From NCBI GenBank assembly GCA_913061425.1, contig CAJXUO010000001.1:1-19441 (forward strand): a stretch of 19,441 bases of DNA. The letters run 5' to 3'. Shown one piece after another: positions 1 through 7,423 of this stretch (its first letter is position 1; the number at the start of each line of letters is the position of its first letter). Below the pieces are notes generated by a model. That model made no database searches. It was not told the DNA's origin and worked only from the letters and a program-made list of their open reading frames with translations. This DNA is from an uncultured Lutibacter sp. (lineage in GTDB: Bacteria > Bacteroidota > Bacteroidia > Flavobacteriales > Flavobacteriaceae). The position numbers were made by a program, and so were the translations under genes.

Positions 1-1140
1 AATGAATTTGAAGAGCACGAAGAAGGTGAAGTAGGTTCTGAAGAGGAAGAAGGTCCGGCTTTAAGAATGAAACTTAAAACTTTTAATTATGATGTAAAGT
101 ATAATTTGCCGAAAATTAAAAATATAGAAATAATTTTGGGTGCTCAAGGAATGCATCAAAAAAACAAGAATCTTGCAGAAGAAATTTTAATTCCAGATTC
201 TGAAATTAATGACATTGGTATCTTCTCAACTGCTGTAATTGAATTTGATAAAAGTTCTTTACAAGGAGGTATTCGTTTTGACACAAGAAAAATTGAGACA
301 TCATATCATGAAGTTGCACATGAAGATGAAGTCCATATATTTGAAAGTCTCGATAAAAACTTCAGCAATTTCACCGCTTCACTTGGATATAAATTTAATT
401 TAAAAGAAGATATAACAACTCGTATTAATCTTGCGACTGGCTATAGAGCTCCAAATCTAGCAGAGTTAACTTCAAACGGAGTGCATCATGGCACTAATAG
501 GTTTGAAATTGGGAATTCAGACCTTAGTAATGAACAAAATTTTCAAGTTGATATTGCAGTAGAATATAAAAATGAACATTTAGAATTTTTTGTTAACGGG
601 TTTTATAATAAGTTGAATGATTATATTTATTTAACTCCAACTGGAGAAATTGAAGATGATGCTGAAGTTTTTAATTATATACAAGAAAATGCAAAGTTAT
701 ATGGTGGAGAAATCGGTTTTCACTTACATCCACACCCTTTAGATTGGTTGCATTTAGAAAGCACATTTGAAACTGTGATTGGAAAACAAGATAATGGAAA
801 TTATTTACCACTAATTCCTGCAAATAAATGGAATAATATTTTAAAAACTGAATATAATATAGGTAATTGGCTTGATAACGGATATGCAACATTAACAATA
901 TCACATACTTTTAAGCAAGAAAACGCAAGTGACTTTCAAACTATTTCTGATGGCTACACACTTATAAACACAGCATTTGGAGGTAATATAAAATTTGGCG
1001 AGATTATATTTGAATTGACTGGCAATGTTAATAATTTATTTGATACTTCATACATCCCACATTTATCAAGATTAAAATCTGAAGACATCAATGCAATTGG
1101 AAGAAACTTTGTTCTAGGTATTAATTTTGAGTTAAATTAA
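1..1140 (+). CDS. TonB-dependent receptor, ZnuD-like, C-terminal part (5' end outside window)
   Basis: Outer-membrane beta-barrel receptor driven by TonB, probably for a metal or metal chelate. The frame is open from base 1, so the ATG at 67 is internal and the plug domain and early barrel lie upstream. Visible barrel signatures are ATGYRAPNLAEL, then a segment reading HHGTNRFEIGNSDLSNEQ, then FNGFYNKLNDYIY-type strands, NVNNLFDTSYIPHLS near the end, and a last strand GRNFVLGINFELN. The HGTNRFEIGN block and the order of later strands resemble Neisseria ZnuD, a zinc/heme receptor, as I remember that family. The first 22 codons encode a loop rich in Glu with one His (NEFEEHEEGEVGSEEEEG), which fits a metal-capturing extracellular loop. 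The receptor class is certain; zinc as substrate is an inference. The gene ends before a hairpin terminator. Confidence 0.9.
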   Translation, partial: NEFEEHEEGEVGSEEEEGPALRMKLKTFNYDVKYNLPKIKNIEIILGAQGMHQKNKNLAEEILIPDSEINDIGIFSTAVIEFDKSSLQGGIRFDTRKIETSYHEVAHEDEVHIFESLDKNFSNFTASLGYKFNLKEDITTRINLATGYRAPNLAELTSNGVHHGTNRFEIGNSDLSNEQNFQVDIAVEYKNEHLEFFVNGFYNKLNDYIYLTPTGEIEDDAEVFNYIQENAKLYGGEIGFHLHPHPLDWLHLESTFETVIGKQDNGNYLPLIPANKWNNILKTEYNIGNWLDNGYATLTISHTFKQENASDFQTISDGYTLINTAFGGNIKFGEIIFELTGNVNNLFDTSYIPHLSRLKSEDINAIGRNFVLGINFELN

Positions 1141-1160
1141 ATTCTTATCAAACTGATTTA

Positions 1161-1193
1161 AAAGAGTAATATTTTTGATATTACTCTTTTTTT
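1161..1193 (+). terminator. Rho-independent terminator of the TonB receptor gene
   Basis: A perfect 12-bp stem (1161-1172 with 1178-1189, AAAGAGTAATAT and its complement) with a 5-base loop TTTTG is followed by a T run to 1193. It starts 21 bases after the receptor stop codon. The A run at its 5' side could give weak function in the other direction. Confidence 0.85.
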
Positions 1194-1234
1194 AATTGTT
1201 TTTAAACTTGGGGGTTTAGTGTTTTACATTTGTG

Positions 1235-1248
1235 TATTACATGTAATA
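1235..1248. promoter_or_regulatory. 14-bp perfect palindrome, possible operator
   Basis: TATTACATGTAATA is a perfect palindrome in the 225-base gap between the receptor terminator and the adhesin-like gene, about 120 bases before that gene's ATG. It is the most symmetric element in the gap. In AT-rich DNA such a palindrome can occur by chance, and no regulator gene is adjacent, so an operator role is only a guess. I see no clear TAnnTTTG promoter core in this gap. Confidence 0.2.
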
Positions 1249-1365
1249 TTTTATATGAAATTCGTTCTTGTTTATTAAAGAAAGAACTCCATTTGTTAGA
1301 TTTCTATTGAGTATGCCATTAAATTGAGTGTTTGTAGTTTAAGTAACGGTATAATAATTTAAATA

Positions 1366-2217
1366 ATGAAAAAAAAATACTTTGCTATAGGTCTAATATT
1401 TATTAGTATTTCAATGTTTAGCCAAACTACAACAATACCATATATACAAGATTTTGAAGGAGTAACATTCTTACCAGATGAATGGCAAGCATTCGGTGAT
1501 ATTGGAGCTGCTTAGGAGCATTCAACATCAATTGGCGCTTATGGTACAAGTAGTAGTTCAGCATATTTTGATAATTTTAATACAACATCTGGATACTATG
1601 GTATGAGATGTATAGCTTTTGATTTATCTACAGCAATAAACCCTACACTTCAAGTTGATGTTGCTTATGCAAGATATAATTCTTCTCGTTCCGACAGGTT
1701 TGGTATTTGGAGTTCTTTAAATGGAACAACTAGTTGGTCAAACATTATTAATTATAGCAATGGATCATTAACAACAGCTCTAGATCAAACAATTTATTTC
1801 ACACCAAGTAATACAGAGTGGCAAACGATAACACTAGATTTGACGGATTTTTCTGGTCTATCATATGTAAGGTTTGCATTTGAAAATCATTGTAGCAATG
1901 GTAATACATTATATATCGATAATGTTAACTTTTTCGATGCTTCACCTCTAGCGGTTAAAAATGAAACTATTATTAACTTTTCATTATATCCAAATCCAAG
2001 TGAAGAAAATATTATCTTAAGTTCAAATCTAATTAACTTAGATAAAAACAACATCCAAATTAGAAATTTACTTGGTCAAGAGTATAGTAATTTTTCTATG
2101 CGTAAAGAATCAAATACTACGTACCAATTAAATTTCGAAGATTTTTCAAGTGGAATGTATTTTATTACAGTTACTTCTGATGAGAAATCAACAACTAAGA
2201 AAATATATATTAAATAG
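1366..2217 (+). pseudogene. T9SS-exported adhesin-like protein gene with in-frame TAG
   Basis: Read from the ATG at 1366, the frame begins MKKKYFAIGLIFISISMFSQ, a clear signal peptide, followed by IPYIQDFEGV and PDEWQAF, the usual start of a cleaved-adhesin / choice-of-anchor J domain. Codon 50 (1513-1515) is TAG. Coding continues in the same frame for 233 more residues with beta-sandwich features (DLSTAINPTLQVDVAYARY, LYIDNVNFFD) and a type A T9SS sorting domain (FSLYPNPSEENIILSS to the final KKIYIK). Family members commonly have Trp here (GAAWEHSTS), so a TGG to TAG change is the simplest explanation. Restored, the protein would be 283 residues: one adhesin domain plus the sorting tail. The ATG at 1603 would give a product with no signal peptide, which T9SS could not export. 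A sequencing error cannot be excluded. Confidence 0.8.
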
Positions 2218-3402
2218 TTAAATTCGTTTTAATATTTCATCTGCAATTGCTAAACATGATGTTGCAGCAGGTGAAGGAGCATTCAATACATGAATGTTTC
2301 CGTTCTTTTCAGATATTTTAAAATCATCAACTAAATTACCTTTTATATCAATTGCTTGAGCACGAACTCCTGCCCTTGCCTCAATAATATCTTCTATAGT
2401 TAATGTTGGCATCATTTTTTGAAGTTCATTTACAAATAATCGCTTTGAAAAAGCACGTCTATATTCTTCTAGTCCTTTTCGCCAATGTTTAATGAATAAC
2501 TTCCAAGTTCCTTTATAAGTTAATGCTTCATATGTATCTTTTAAATTAAAACTTGTTGTTTTATAACCTTCTCTTTTAAAAGAAAATACAGCATTTGGAC
2601 CACATTCAACTCTTCCATCTATCATTGGAGTAAAATGCACACCTAAAAAAGGAAAATTTGGATCAGGAACAGGATATACTAAATTTTTAATTTTATACCT
2701 TGAAGATTCTATTAATTCATAGTAATCGCCTCTAAAACCAATAATTTTCATGTCTAATTTCACAGCATCTTTCTTTGCTATTCTATCAGAATTTAAACCT
2801 GTACAGAAAATAATTTTATCGGCTTTAAAAATACCTTTTGAAGTGTTTAATTCTTGATTGTTTATTTTATTTACTTTACAAGACGTTATCAATCTACTAT
2901 TTGAATTGATAGATGTAATATTATCAATAAACTTCAGACAAACTCCTATATAATCTATAATACCTGCTGTTGGAACAAAAACAGCTTTCAAGCCCTCAAT
3001 AAAAGGTTCTTTTTCTCTAATTCCATCGGTGTTTAAAAACGAAATATTAGGGGTTTTATTTTCAATTCCTTTTCTAAAAATAGTCTCTAAAATTTCGACT
3101 TCTTTTTCAGTTGTAGCAACAATTATTTTACCACAATTAGAAAACTTTACATCGTTTTTTTTCGCAAACTCAACTAATTGATCTCTTCCACTTTTACAGT
3201 TTCTTGCTTTATACGAATTTGGTGTATAGTATATTCCTGAATGAATTACACCTGAATTTCTTCCTGTTTGGTGCATTCCAATTTCTGACTCTTTCTCAAG
3301 AATTCCAATAGTCTTTTCCGGAAACTTTAATTGTAATTTGTAAGCAGTAGAAAGTCCTATAATACCTCCACCAACAATAATAAAATCAAATTTACTTGAC
3401 AT
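2218..3402 (-). CDS. lhgO: L-2-hydroxyglutarate oxidase (FAD-dependent)
   Basis: Oxidises L-2-hydroxyglutarate to 2-oxoglutarate with FAD, passing electrons to the membrane quinone pool in the well-studied E. coli enzyme; it clears a side product of malate dehydrogenase or lysine metabolism. The 394-residue protein opens with the dinucleotide-binding motif IIVGGGIIGLSTAY (residues 8-21), followed by a Glu after the second strand (ILEKE). The block HQTGRNSGVIHSGIYY is characteristic of LhgO/YgaF, and SPAATSCLAIADEIL near the C terminus closes the FAD site. Its length is normal for the family. The start overlaps the 3' end of the upstream transporter gene by 11 bases, so the two are probably translationally coupled. 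Its stop codon directly abuts that of the convergent adhesin-like gene, with no terminator between them. Confidence 0.93.
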   Translation of the reverse strand: MSSKFDFIIVGGGIIGLSTAYKLQLKFPEKTIGILEKESEIGMHQTGRNSGVIHSGIYYTPNSYKARNCKSGRDQLVEFAKKNDVKFSNCGKIIVATTEKEVEILETIFRKGIENKTPNISFLNTDGIREKEPFIEGLKAVFVPTAGIIDYIGVCLKFIDNITSINSNSRLITSCKVNKINNQELNTSKGIFKADKIIFCTGLNSDRIAKKDAVKLDMKIIGFRGDYYELIESSRYKIKNLVYPVPDPNFPFLGVHFTPMIDGRVECGPNAVFSFKREGYKTTSFNLKDTYEALTYKGTWKLFIKHWRKGLEEYRRAFSKRLFVNELQKMMPTLTIEDIIEARAGVRAQAIDIKGNLVDDFKISEKNGNIHVLNAPSPAATSCLAIADEILKRI

Positions 3403-4696
3403 ATTTAGACTTCTTCATAAAACTTAACACAATAAATCCTGCAATAAAAAAAACTGCCAAAATCAAAATGAATAATCTTAATGAATTTGTATATGAAGTT
3501 ACAATTCCAGCAATTGACATACCAAATACAATTGCGATTTTTTCAGTTACATCAAAGAAACTAAAGTAGGTTGCATGATCTTGAGTGTTTTCTGGTAATA
3601 ATTTAGAATAGGTAGAACGTGAAAGTGTTTGGATCGCTCCTAAGACCAAACCTAAAAACGCACCTAAAGCATAGAATTTTAAATAAACTTCTGGATCATC
3701 TCTATGAAGCGTATATGCACCAACACAAGCAACTGCCCAAATCAAAATAGTAATTTTAAGCGCCTTAATATTCCCTATTTTTTCAGACAATCTTGAAAAT
3801 ACAAATGCCCCAACAATACCAACTAATTGTATCAGTAAAATAGTAATAATTAAATTACTAGTTTCTAAACCTAAATCTTTAATTCCAAATGTAGATGCTA
3901 ACAAAATAATTGTCTGAACACCTATACTATATAAGAAAAATGACATTAACAATATTTTTAATTGACTCTGAGTCTTAATCTCATTTAGCACAACTTTTAA
4001 CTCTCTAAAACCTTTAAATATATAATCTTTTTCAGGCTTTCTTTTAAACGGATCATTTGGTAAACGGCTAAATGTAATTTGTGCAAATCCAAACCACCAA
4101 ATTCCAACTGTTAAAAAAGATATTCTTGCTGGCAAGGTAGGATCTGTAATTCCATAAAGTTCTGGTTTCATAACCATCGAAAGATTAAATGCCAATAAAA
4201 GAACTGAACCAATATAACCTAAACTAAATCCCTTAGCACTCACTCTATCTTGTTGTTCAGGATGGGCAACTTCAGGTAAATAAGCATTATAAAAAACAAT
4301 ACTAGACCAAAATCCTATACTAGCCATAATGGTAAAAACTATTCCAATCCATATATTTTCTTTTCCTGTAAAAAAGTATAGCATCATTACTGAAATAGAA
4401 CCCAAAGCGCAGAAAAATTGCATAAAACGTTTCTTATTTCCAGTATAATCAGCAATAGCAGATAAAATTGGTGATAATAGTGCAACTATCAAAAAAGAAA
4501 ATCCTAATGCATATGAATACACAGTTGTGTTATACCATTCTGTCCCTAAAAATTCAACAATTCCATCATCAGTACCCGTAATTGATTCATAATATATTGG
4601 AAAAACTGCTGTACCAATTACTAATGAGTATACTGAATTTGCCCAATCATAAAACGCCCATCCATTTATTAATTTTTTATCTCCTTTTTTTAACAT
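3392..4696 (-). CDS. MFS transporter, UMF1 (Atg22-like) family
   Basis: Inner-membrane major facilitator protein of 434 residues with about 12 hydrophobic segments. The N-terminal signature WAFYDWANSVYSLVIGTAVFP is typical of the UMF1 family, whose eukaryotic relative Atg22 exports amino acids from the vacuole. The loop ADYTGNKKRFM after the third helix is the MFS motif A region, and YNAYLPEVA fits the family. The substrate of bacterial members is unknown. The ATG at 4696 is followed by a lysine-rich cytosolic start (MLKKGDKK). It overlaps lhgO by 11 bases, so a 2-hydroxyglutarate- or amino-acid-related role is possible, but that is inference. Confidence 0.9.
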   Translation of the reverse strand: MLKKGDKKLINGWAFYDWANSVYSLVIGTAVFPIYYESITGTDDGIVEFLGTEWYNTTVYSYALGFSFLIVALLSPILSAIADYTGNKKRFMQFFCALGSISVMMLYFFTGKENIWIGIVFTIMASIGFWSSIVFYNAYLPEVAHPEQQDRVSAKGFSLGYIGSVLLLAFNLSMVMKPELYGITDPTLPARISFLTVGIWWFGFAQITFSRLPNDPFKRKPEKDYIFKGFRELKVVLNEIKTQSQLKILLMSFFLYSIGVQTIILLASTFGIKDLGLETSNLIITILLIQLVGIVGAFVFSRLSEKIGNIKALKITILIWAVACVGAYTLHRDDPEVYLKFYALGAFLGLVLGAIQTLSRSTYSKLLPENTQDHATYFSFFDVTEKIAIVFGMSIAGIVTSYTNSLRLFILILAVFFIAGFIVLSFMKKSKYVK

Positions 4697-4758
4697 AATT
4701 TCAAAATTTAAGTCATCTATAAATTTAGACGCTTCTTTTTAGTATTTCTATAATAATT

Positions 4759-5025
4759 CTAATGTGTGTTTTGTTGTTGCTCCTCTTGAATTCCTACTTG
4801 ATCATTAACCTTTTTAGCATAAGCCATTGCGGTTGGAATATAATCATTCAAACCTTTTATTATTGATTGATTTGACGGATGTGTACTTAAAAATTCTGGT
4901 GGTACTTTTTTAGCATCTGCTCTTTCACTCACTAAATTTATTCTCTCTCTCCCTGTTATTGGAACCGTAGTACAACTTAGCATAAACACGAAAACTAGTA
5001 CTAAAGAAACAATTTTTTTATCTAT
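4759..5025 (-). pseudogene. M48-family metallopeptidase lipoprotein, deleted remnant
   Basis: Only the two ends of a LoiP/BepA-like M48 zinc peptidase remain. Reading on the minus strand from 5025, the codons give (ATA)DKKIVSLVLVFVFMLSC, a lipoprotein signal whose expected ATG is ATA. The next part, TTVPITGRERINLVSE, is the usual mature N terminus of these lipoproteins. After a few residues it jumps to PPEFLSTHPSNQSIIKGL and NDYIPTAMAYAKK, the usual C terminus. The HExxH zinc site and the rest of the catalytic core are absent; from family lengths roughly 180-200 residues are missing. The only in-frame bacterial start left is GTG at 4989, inside the signal peptide; a 76-residue product from it would lack a complete signal and any activity. 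An in-frame TAA lies just upstream of 5025. Confidence 0.78.
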
Positions 5026-5044
5026 TTATATTTATATTTATATA
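5023..5044. repeat. Short tandem repeat (TATTTA)3 plus TATA
   Basis: Three perfect TATTTA hexamers (5023-5040) continue into TATA. The first copy covers the position where the M48 remnant should have its start codon, so slippage here may have contributed to loss of the ATG. The repeat also lies in the region upstream of msrB. In DNA this AT-rich it may have no function. Confidence 0.4.
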
Positions 5045-5164
5045 ATTTTAAAATTACAATTTAATAAGTGATTAACAAAGTTTTAATACGGTTTTTCAAC
5101 TTGTAGAAGTAAGAATATTTAAAAAAAAACGTAAAACTAATTATTACTATTTAACCTACAAAAA

Positions 5165-5662
5165 ATGAAGAACTCAATTTTAATCTTAATTGTATTTATA
5201 GCTACTAGTTGTGCTACGAATGTCCAAGAAAAAAATAAAACTGTTCAATCAATAAATACTGAGAATATGAAAAAAACGGATGCTGAATGGAAAGAAATAC
5301 TAACTCCAGAGCAATACTATATATTACGCCAAAAAGGAACTGACAGACCTGGAAATAGTGGCTATACTAAACATTTTGAAAAAGGAACTTATGTCTGTTC
5401 CGCTTGTGAAACACAACTTTTTGAATCTAATAGCAAATACGAAAGTCATTGTGGTTGGCCTTCTTTTGATGACGCTATTAAAGGAACTGTTGAATTCACC
5501 AAAGATTCAAGTCTTGGAATGGTTAGAACAGAAATTACCTGTAAAGCTTGTGACGGACATTTAGGTCATATTTTTGATGATGGTCCTAGAGAAACAACTG
5601 GACAACGATATTGCGTTAATACAACTTCAATAAAATTTGTAAAAGCTGATAACAAAAAATAG
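5165..5662 (+). CDS. msrB: Peptide-methionine (R)-S-oxide reductase, lipoprotein
   Basis: Reduces the R epimer of methionine sulfoxide in proteins, repairing oxidised envelope proteins. The 165-residue product has a short lipoprotein signal ending in ATSC (Cys16), a spacer to about residue 37, then a full MsrB domain. Two zinc-binding CxxC pairs (C78/C81 and C126/C129), the HCGWPSFDD block (95-103), GHLGHIFDDGP (131-141) and the catalytic cysteine in RYCVNT (C150) are all present. The lipobox places it at the periplasmic face of a membrane, where it would depend on an envelope thiol donor. It is transcribed alone, divergently from the M48 remnant, and shares a bidirectional terminator with rocD. 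The gap upstream has no clear promoter core. Confidence 0.95.
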   Translation: MKNSILILIVFIATSCATNVQEKNKTVQSINTENMKKTDAEWKEILTPEQYYILRQKGTDRPGNSGYTKHFEKGTYVCSACETQLFESNSKYESHCGWPSFDDAIKGTVEFTKDSSLGMVRTEITCKACDGHLGHIFDDGPRETTGQRYCVNTTSIKFVKADNKK

Positions 5663-5747
5663 TTACTTATCAAGTACACTGCAACAGTTTAATTATTATA
5701 AATCGCTTGGAGATAAAATTTCTGAGCAATTATCTGATGATTTATAA
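5661..5747 (+). pseudogene. N-terminal relic of a DUF1572 (DinB-like) gene
   Basis: Starting inside the msrB stop codon in another frame, the codons read SYLSSTLQQFNYYKSLGDK and then ISEQLSDDL before TAA at 5745. This resembles the first helix of DUF1572 proteins (YLxSxxxQFxYYKxLGxKxxxQLxDE), which belong to the DinB/YfiT-like four-helix fold. The usual start is missing (AAT where ATG is expected) and the frame closes where the family continues with LFW. Nothing further of the gene is visible before the terminator. The match is short and made from memory, so the identity is moderately supported. It is not expected to be translated. Confidence 0.5.
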
Positions 5748-5771
5748 CAAACTAAGAATTATTCTTAAAGC

Positions 5772-5808
5772 AAAAAGCGTTAAAACTCAGTGAGTTTTAA
5801 CGCTTTTT
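5772..5808. terminator. Bidirectional terminator between msrB and rocD
   Basis: A perfect stem of 17 bp (5772-5788 with 5792-5808) has a 3-base loop AGT. The arm AAAAAGCGTTAAAACTC and its complement give A runs on one side and T runs on the other (T run to 5811), so it can end both msrB transcription from the left and rocD transcription from the right. It is the longest perfect hairpin I found in the window. Confidence 0.9.
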
Positions 5809-5830
5809 TTTATAAAGTAGTTCAGTTATA

Positions 5831-7069
5831 TTAAAATCCTGAAATAGTCTTTTTTATTATTGAAACACAATCCATTAACTGCTCTTCAGTCATAACTAAA
5901 GGCGGTGCAAAACGAATGATATTTCCGTGCGTAGGTTTTGCAAGTAATCCATTATCTCTTAATTTCATACAGATATCCCATGCCGTTGAACTGTCTTCTG
6001 TATCATTTATCAAAATAGCATTTAACAATCCTTTACCACGAACAGAATTTACCAAAGTATTTGTTTCGGCAAATACAGCTAGTTCTTTTCGAAAAATCCG
6101 TCCTAAACGCTCTGCATTTTCAGCCAATTTCTCATCTCTTACAACTTCAAGTGCTGCTACAGCTACTGCTGCTGCAATTGGATTTCCTCCAAAAGTTGAA
6201 CCATGATTTCCAGGTTTAATAACTTTCATAATGTGATCATCTGCCAATACTCCAGAAACAGGATATGCGCCACCACTCAATGCTTTCCCTAATATTAAAA
6301 TATCTGGTTTTACATTTTCGTGATCTACTGCTAACATTTTACCTGTTCTTGCAATTCCTGTTTGAACTTCATCTGCAATAAAAAGAACATTGTGTTTTTT
6401 ACATAATGCTTTTGCTGCTGATAAATACCCTTCTGAAGGAACATAAACTCCAGCTTCACCTTGAATTGGCTCTACTAAAAATCCAGCAACGTCTTTATTT
6501 TTTTCTAAAACTTCTTCTAAAGCTTGTAAATTATTATATTCAATTTTTATAAATCCATTGGTAAAAGGTCCGAAGTTCTTATGTGCTACTGGATCATTTG
6601 AAAATGAAATAATAGTAGTTGTTCTTCCGTGAAAATTATTTTCACACACAATAATTTGTGCAGTATTTTCATCTAATCCTTTAACTTCATACGCCCATTT
6701 TCTACAAAGTTTTAAAGCAGTTTCTACCGCTTCTGCACCTGTATTCATTGGTAATAATTTGTCAAAGCCAAAAGTTTCACAAGCAAACTTCTCATACTCT
6801 CCAAGTTTATCATTATAAAATGCTCTTGAAGTTAATGAAAGTGTTTTTGCTTGTTTTGCCATTGCATCCACAATTTTAGGATGACAATGCCCTTGATTTA
6901 CTGCAGAATATGCAGAAAGAAAATCATAATATCTTTTTCCTTCTACATCCCATACATACACGCCTTCTCCTCTACTCAATACTACTGGTAATGGATGGTA
7001 ATTGTGTGCACCATACTTGTTTTCTAAATCGATCGCTTGTTGCGAAGTTAATTGGTCTAAAACAGCCAT
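5831..7069 (-). CDS. rocD: Ornithine--oxo-acid aminotransferase
   Basis: PLP enzyme that transfers the delta-amino group of ornithine to 2-oxoglutarate, giving glutamate-5-semialdehyde; it links arginine/ornithine breakdown with proline and glutamate. The 412-residue protein has the family N terminus ([19 protein letters not shown]), [16 protein letters not shown] for phosphate contacts, the FHGRT block, [13 protein letters not shown] with the cofactor Asp233, and the Schiff-base lysine K262 in [11 protein letters not shown]. Length and motifs are those of bacterial and eukaryotic ornithine aminotransferases rather than acetylornithine aminotransferase. The ATG at 7069 begins [10 protein letters not shown]; no Shine-Dalgarno site is visible, as usual in this phylum. 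It is transcribed alone, away from rlmD. Confidence 0.94.
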   Translation of the reverse strand: MAVLDQLTSQQAIDLENKYGAHNYHPLPVVLSRGEGVYVWDVEGKRYYDFLSAYSAVNQGHCHPKIVDAMAKQAKTLSLTSRAFYNDKLGEYEKFACETFGFDKLLPMNTGAEAVETALKLCRKWAYEVKGLDENTAQIIVCENNFHGRTTTIISFSNDPVAHKNFGPFTNGFIKIEYNNLQALEEVLEKNKDVAGFLVEPIQGEAGVYVPSEGYLSAAKALCKKHNVLFIADEVQTGIARTGKMLAVDHENVKPDILILGKALSGGAYPVSGVLADDHIMKVIKPGNHGSTFGGNPIAAAVAVAALEVVRDEKLAENAERLGRIFRKELAVFAETNTLVNSVRGKGLLNAILINDTEDSSTAWDICMKLRDNGLLAKPTHGNIIRFAPPLVMTEEQLMDCVSIIKKTISGF

Positions 7070-7423
7070 TTAAATAAGTTTTTAATTAATGAATATAATA
7101 TCCATTCCTTATCTACCTTTATCTTTTCGAAGTGTCCGAAAATTCAGCGTGGGAAAGAAATCATCCCTAAGAACGTGCAAATTACTAAATATAAATGTCT
7201 CTCTAAAATCTTATTAAGACATTTTACCGGTAAGAGAAGAAATCTATATTTCTAAACGTTTTAGTTCTCACAATCAAATTAGTATCATTCTTTTCTTATT
7301 TTTCTAACAATCGGTTGCATAACATAGGCTCAGTATCCCTTAAAATATTCATTTATTTTTCACACTATAAAGATAAATCAATTAATTAAGCGATAATATT
7401 CTGTTGATTATTATTTTTGCAAA
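7070..7423. other. 354-base gene-free divergent region between rocD and rlmD
   Basis: No convincing gene was found on either strand. The longest start-to-stop frame is about 42 codons (plus strand, near 7090) and resembles nothing known. The section 7120-7260 is less AT-rich than the rest and holds short inverted repeats: AGAAAT/ATTTCT (7238-7243 with 7248-7253, loop CTAT), TGTCT/AGACA (7196-7200 with 7216-7220) and GGGA/TCCC within 7151-7167. The right end carries the rlmD promoter core. It could hold the rocD leader, a small RNA or gene debris; none of these can be decided from sequence alone. Confidence 0.5.
7412..7419 (+). promoter_or_regulatory. Promoter -7 element for rlmD
   Basis: TATTTTTG matches the flavobacterial -7 consensus TAnnTTTG exactly and ends four bases before the rlmD ATG. 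The transcript would start at or next to the ATG, so rlmD would be translated from a leaderless or near-leaderless message. No clear TTG -33 element lies at the usual distance. Confidence 0.45.

Noticed and set aside
671..904. Open frame of 77 codons on the minus strand inside the TonB receptor gene
   Set aside because: It is fully antisense to a strongly supported gene and has no recognisable domain; such frames arise by chance in AT-rich coding DNA. The same applies to antisense frames in rlmD, valS, rocD and the oxygenase gene.
1264..1287. Hairpin GTTCTT/AAGAAC upstream of the adhesin-like gene
   Set aside because: The stem has six pairs with a 12-base loop and no T run, so it is too weak to call a terminator or riboswitch.
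1603..2217. Independent gene starting at ATG 1603
   Set aside because: The coding signal begins at 1366 with a signal peptide in the same frame; a product from 1603 would start inside the adhesin domain and could not be exported.
5358..5564. Frame of 68 codons inside msrB on the same strand
   Set aside because: It is a shifted reading of the MsrB catalytic domain, whose own frame carries all expected motifs.
7091..7219. Frame of about 42 codons on the plus strand between rocD and rlmD
   Set aside because: It starts close to the rocD start, has no promoter or family resemblance, and its composition looks non-coding.
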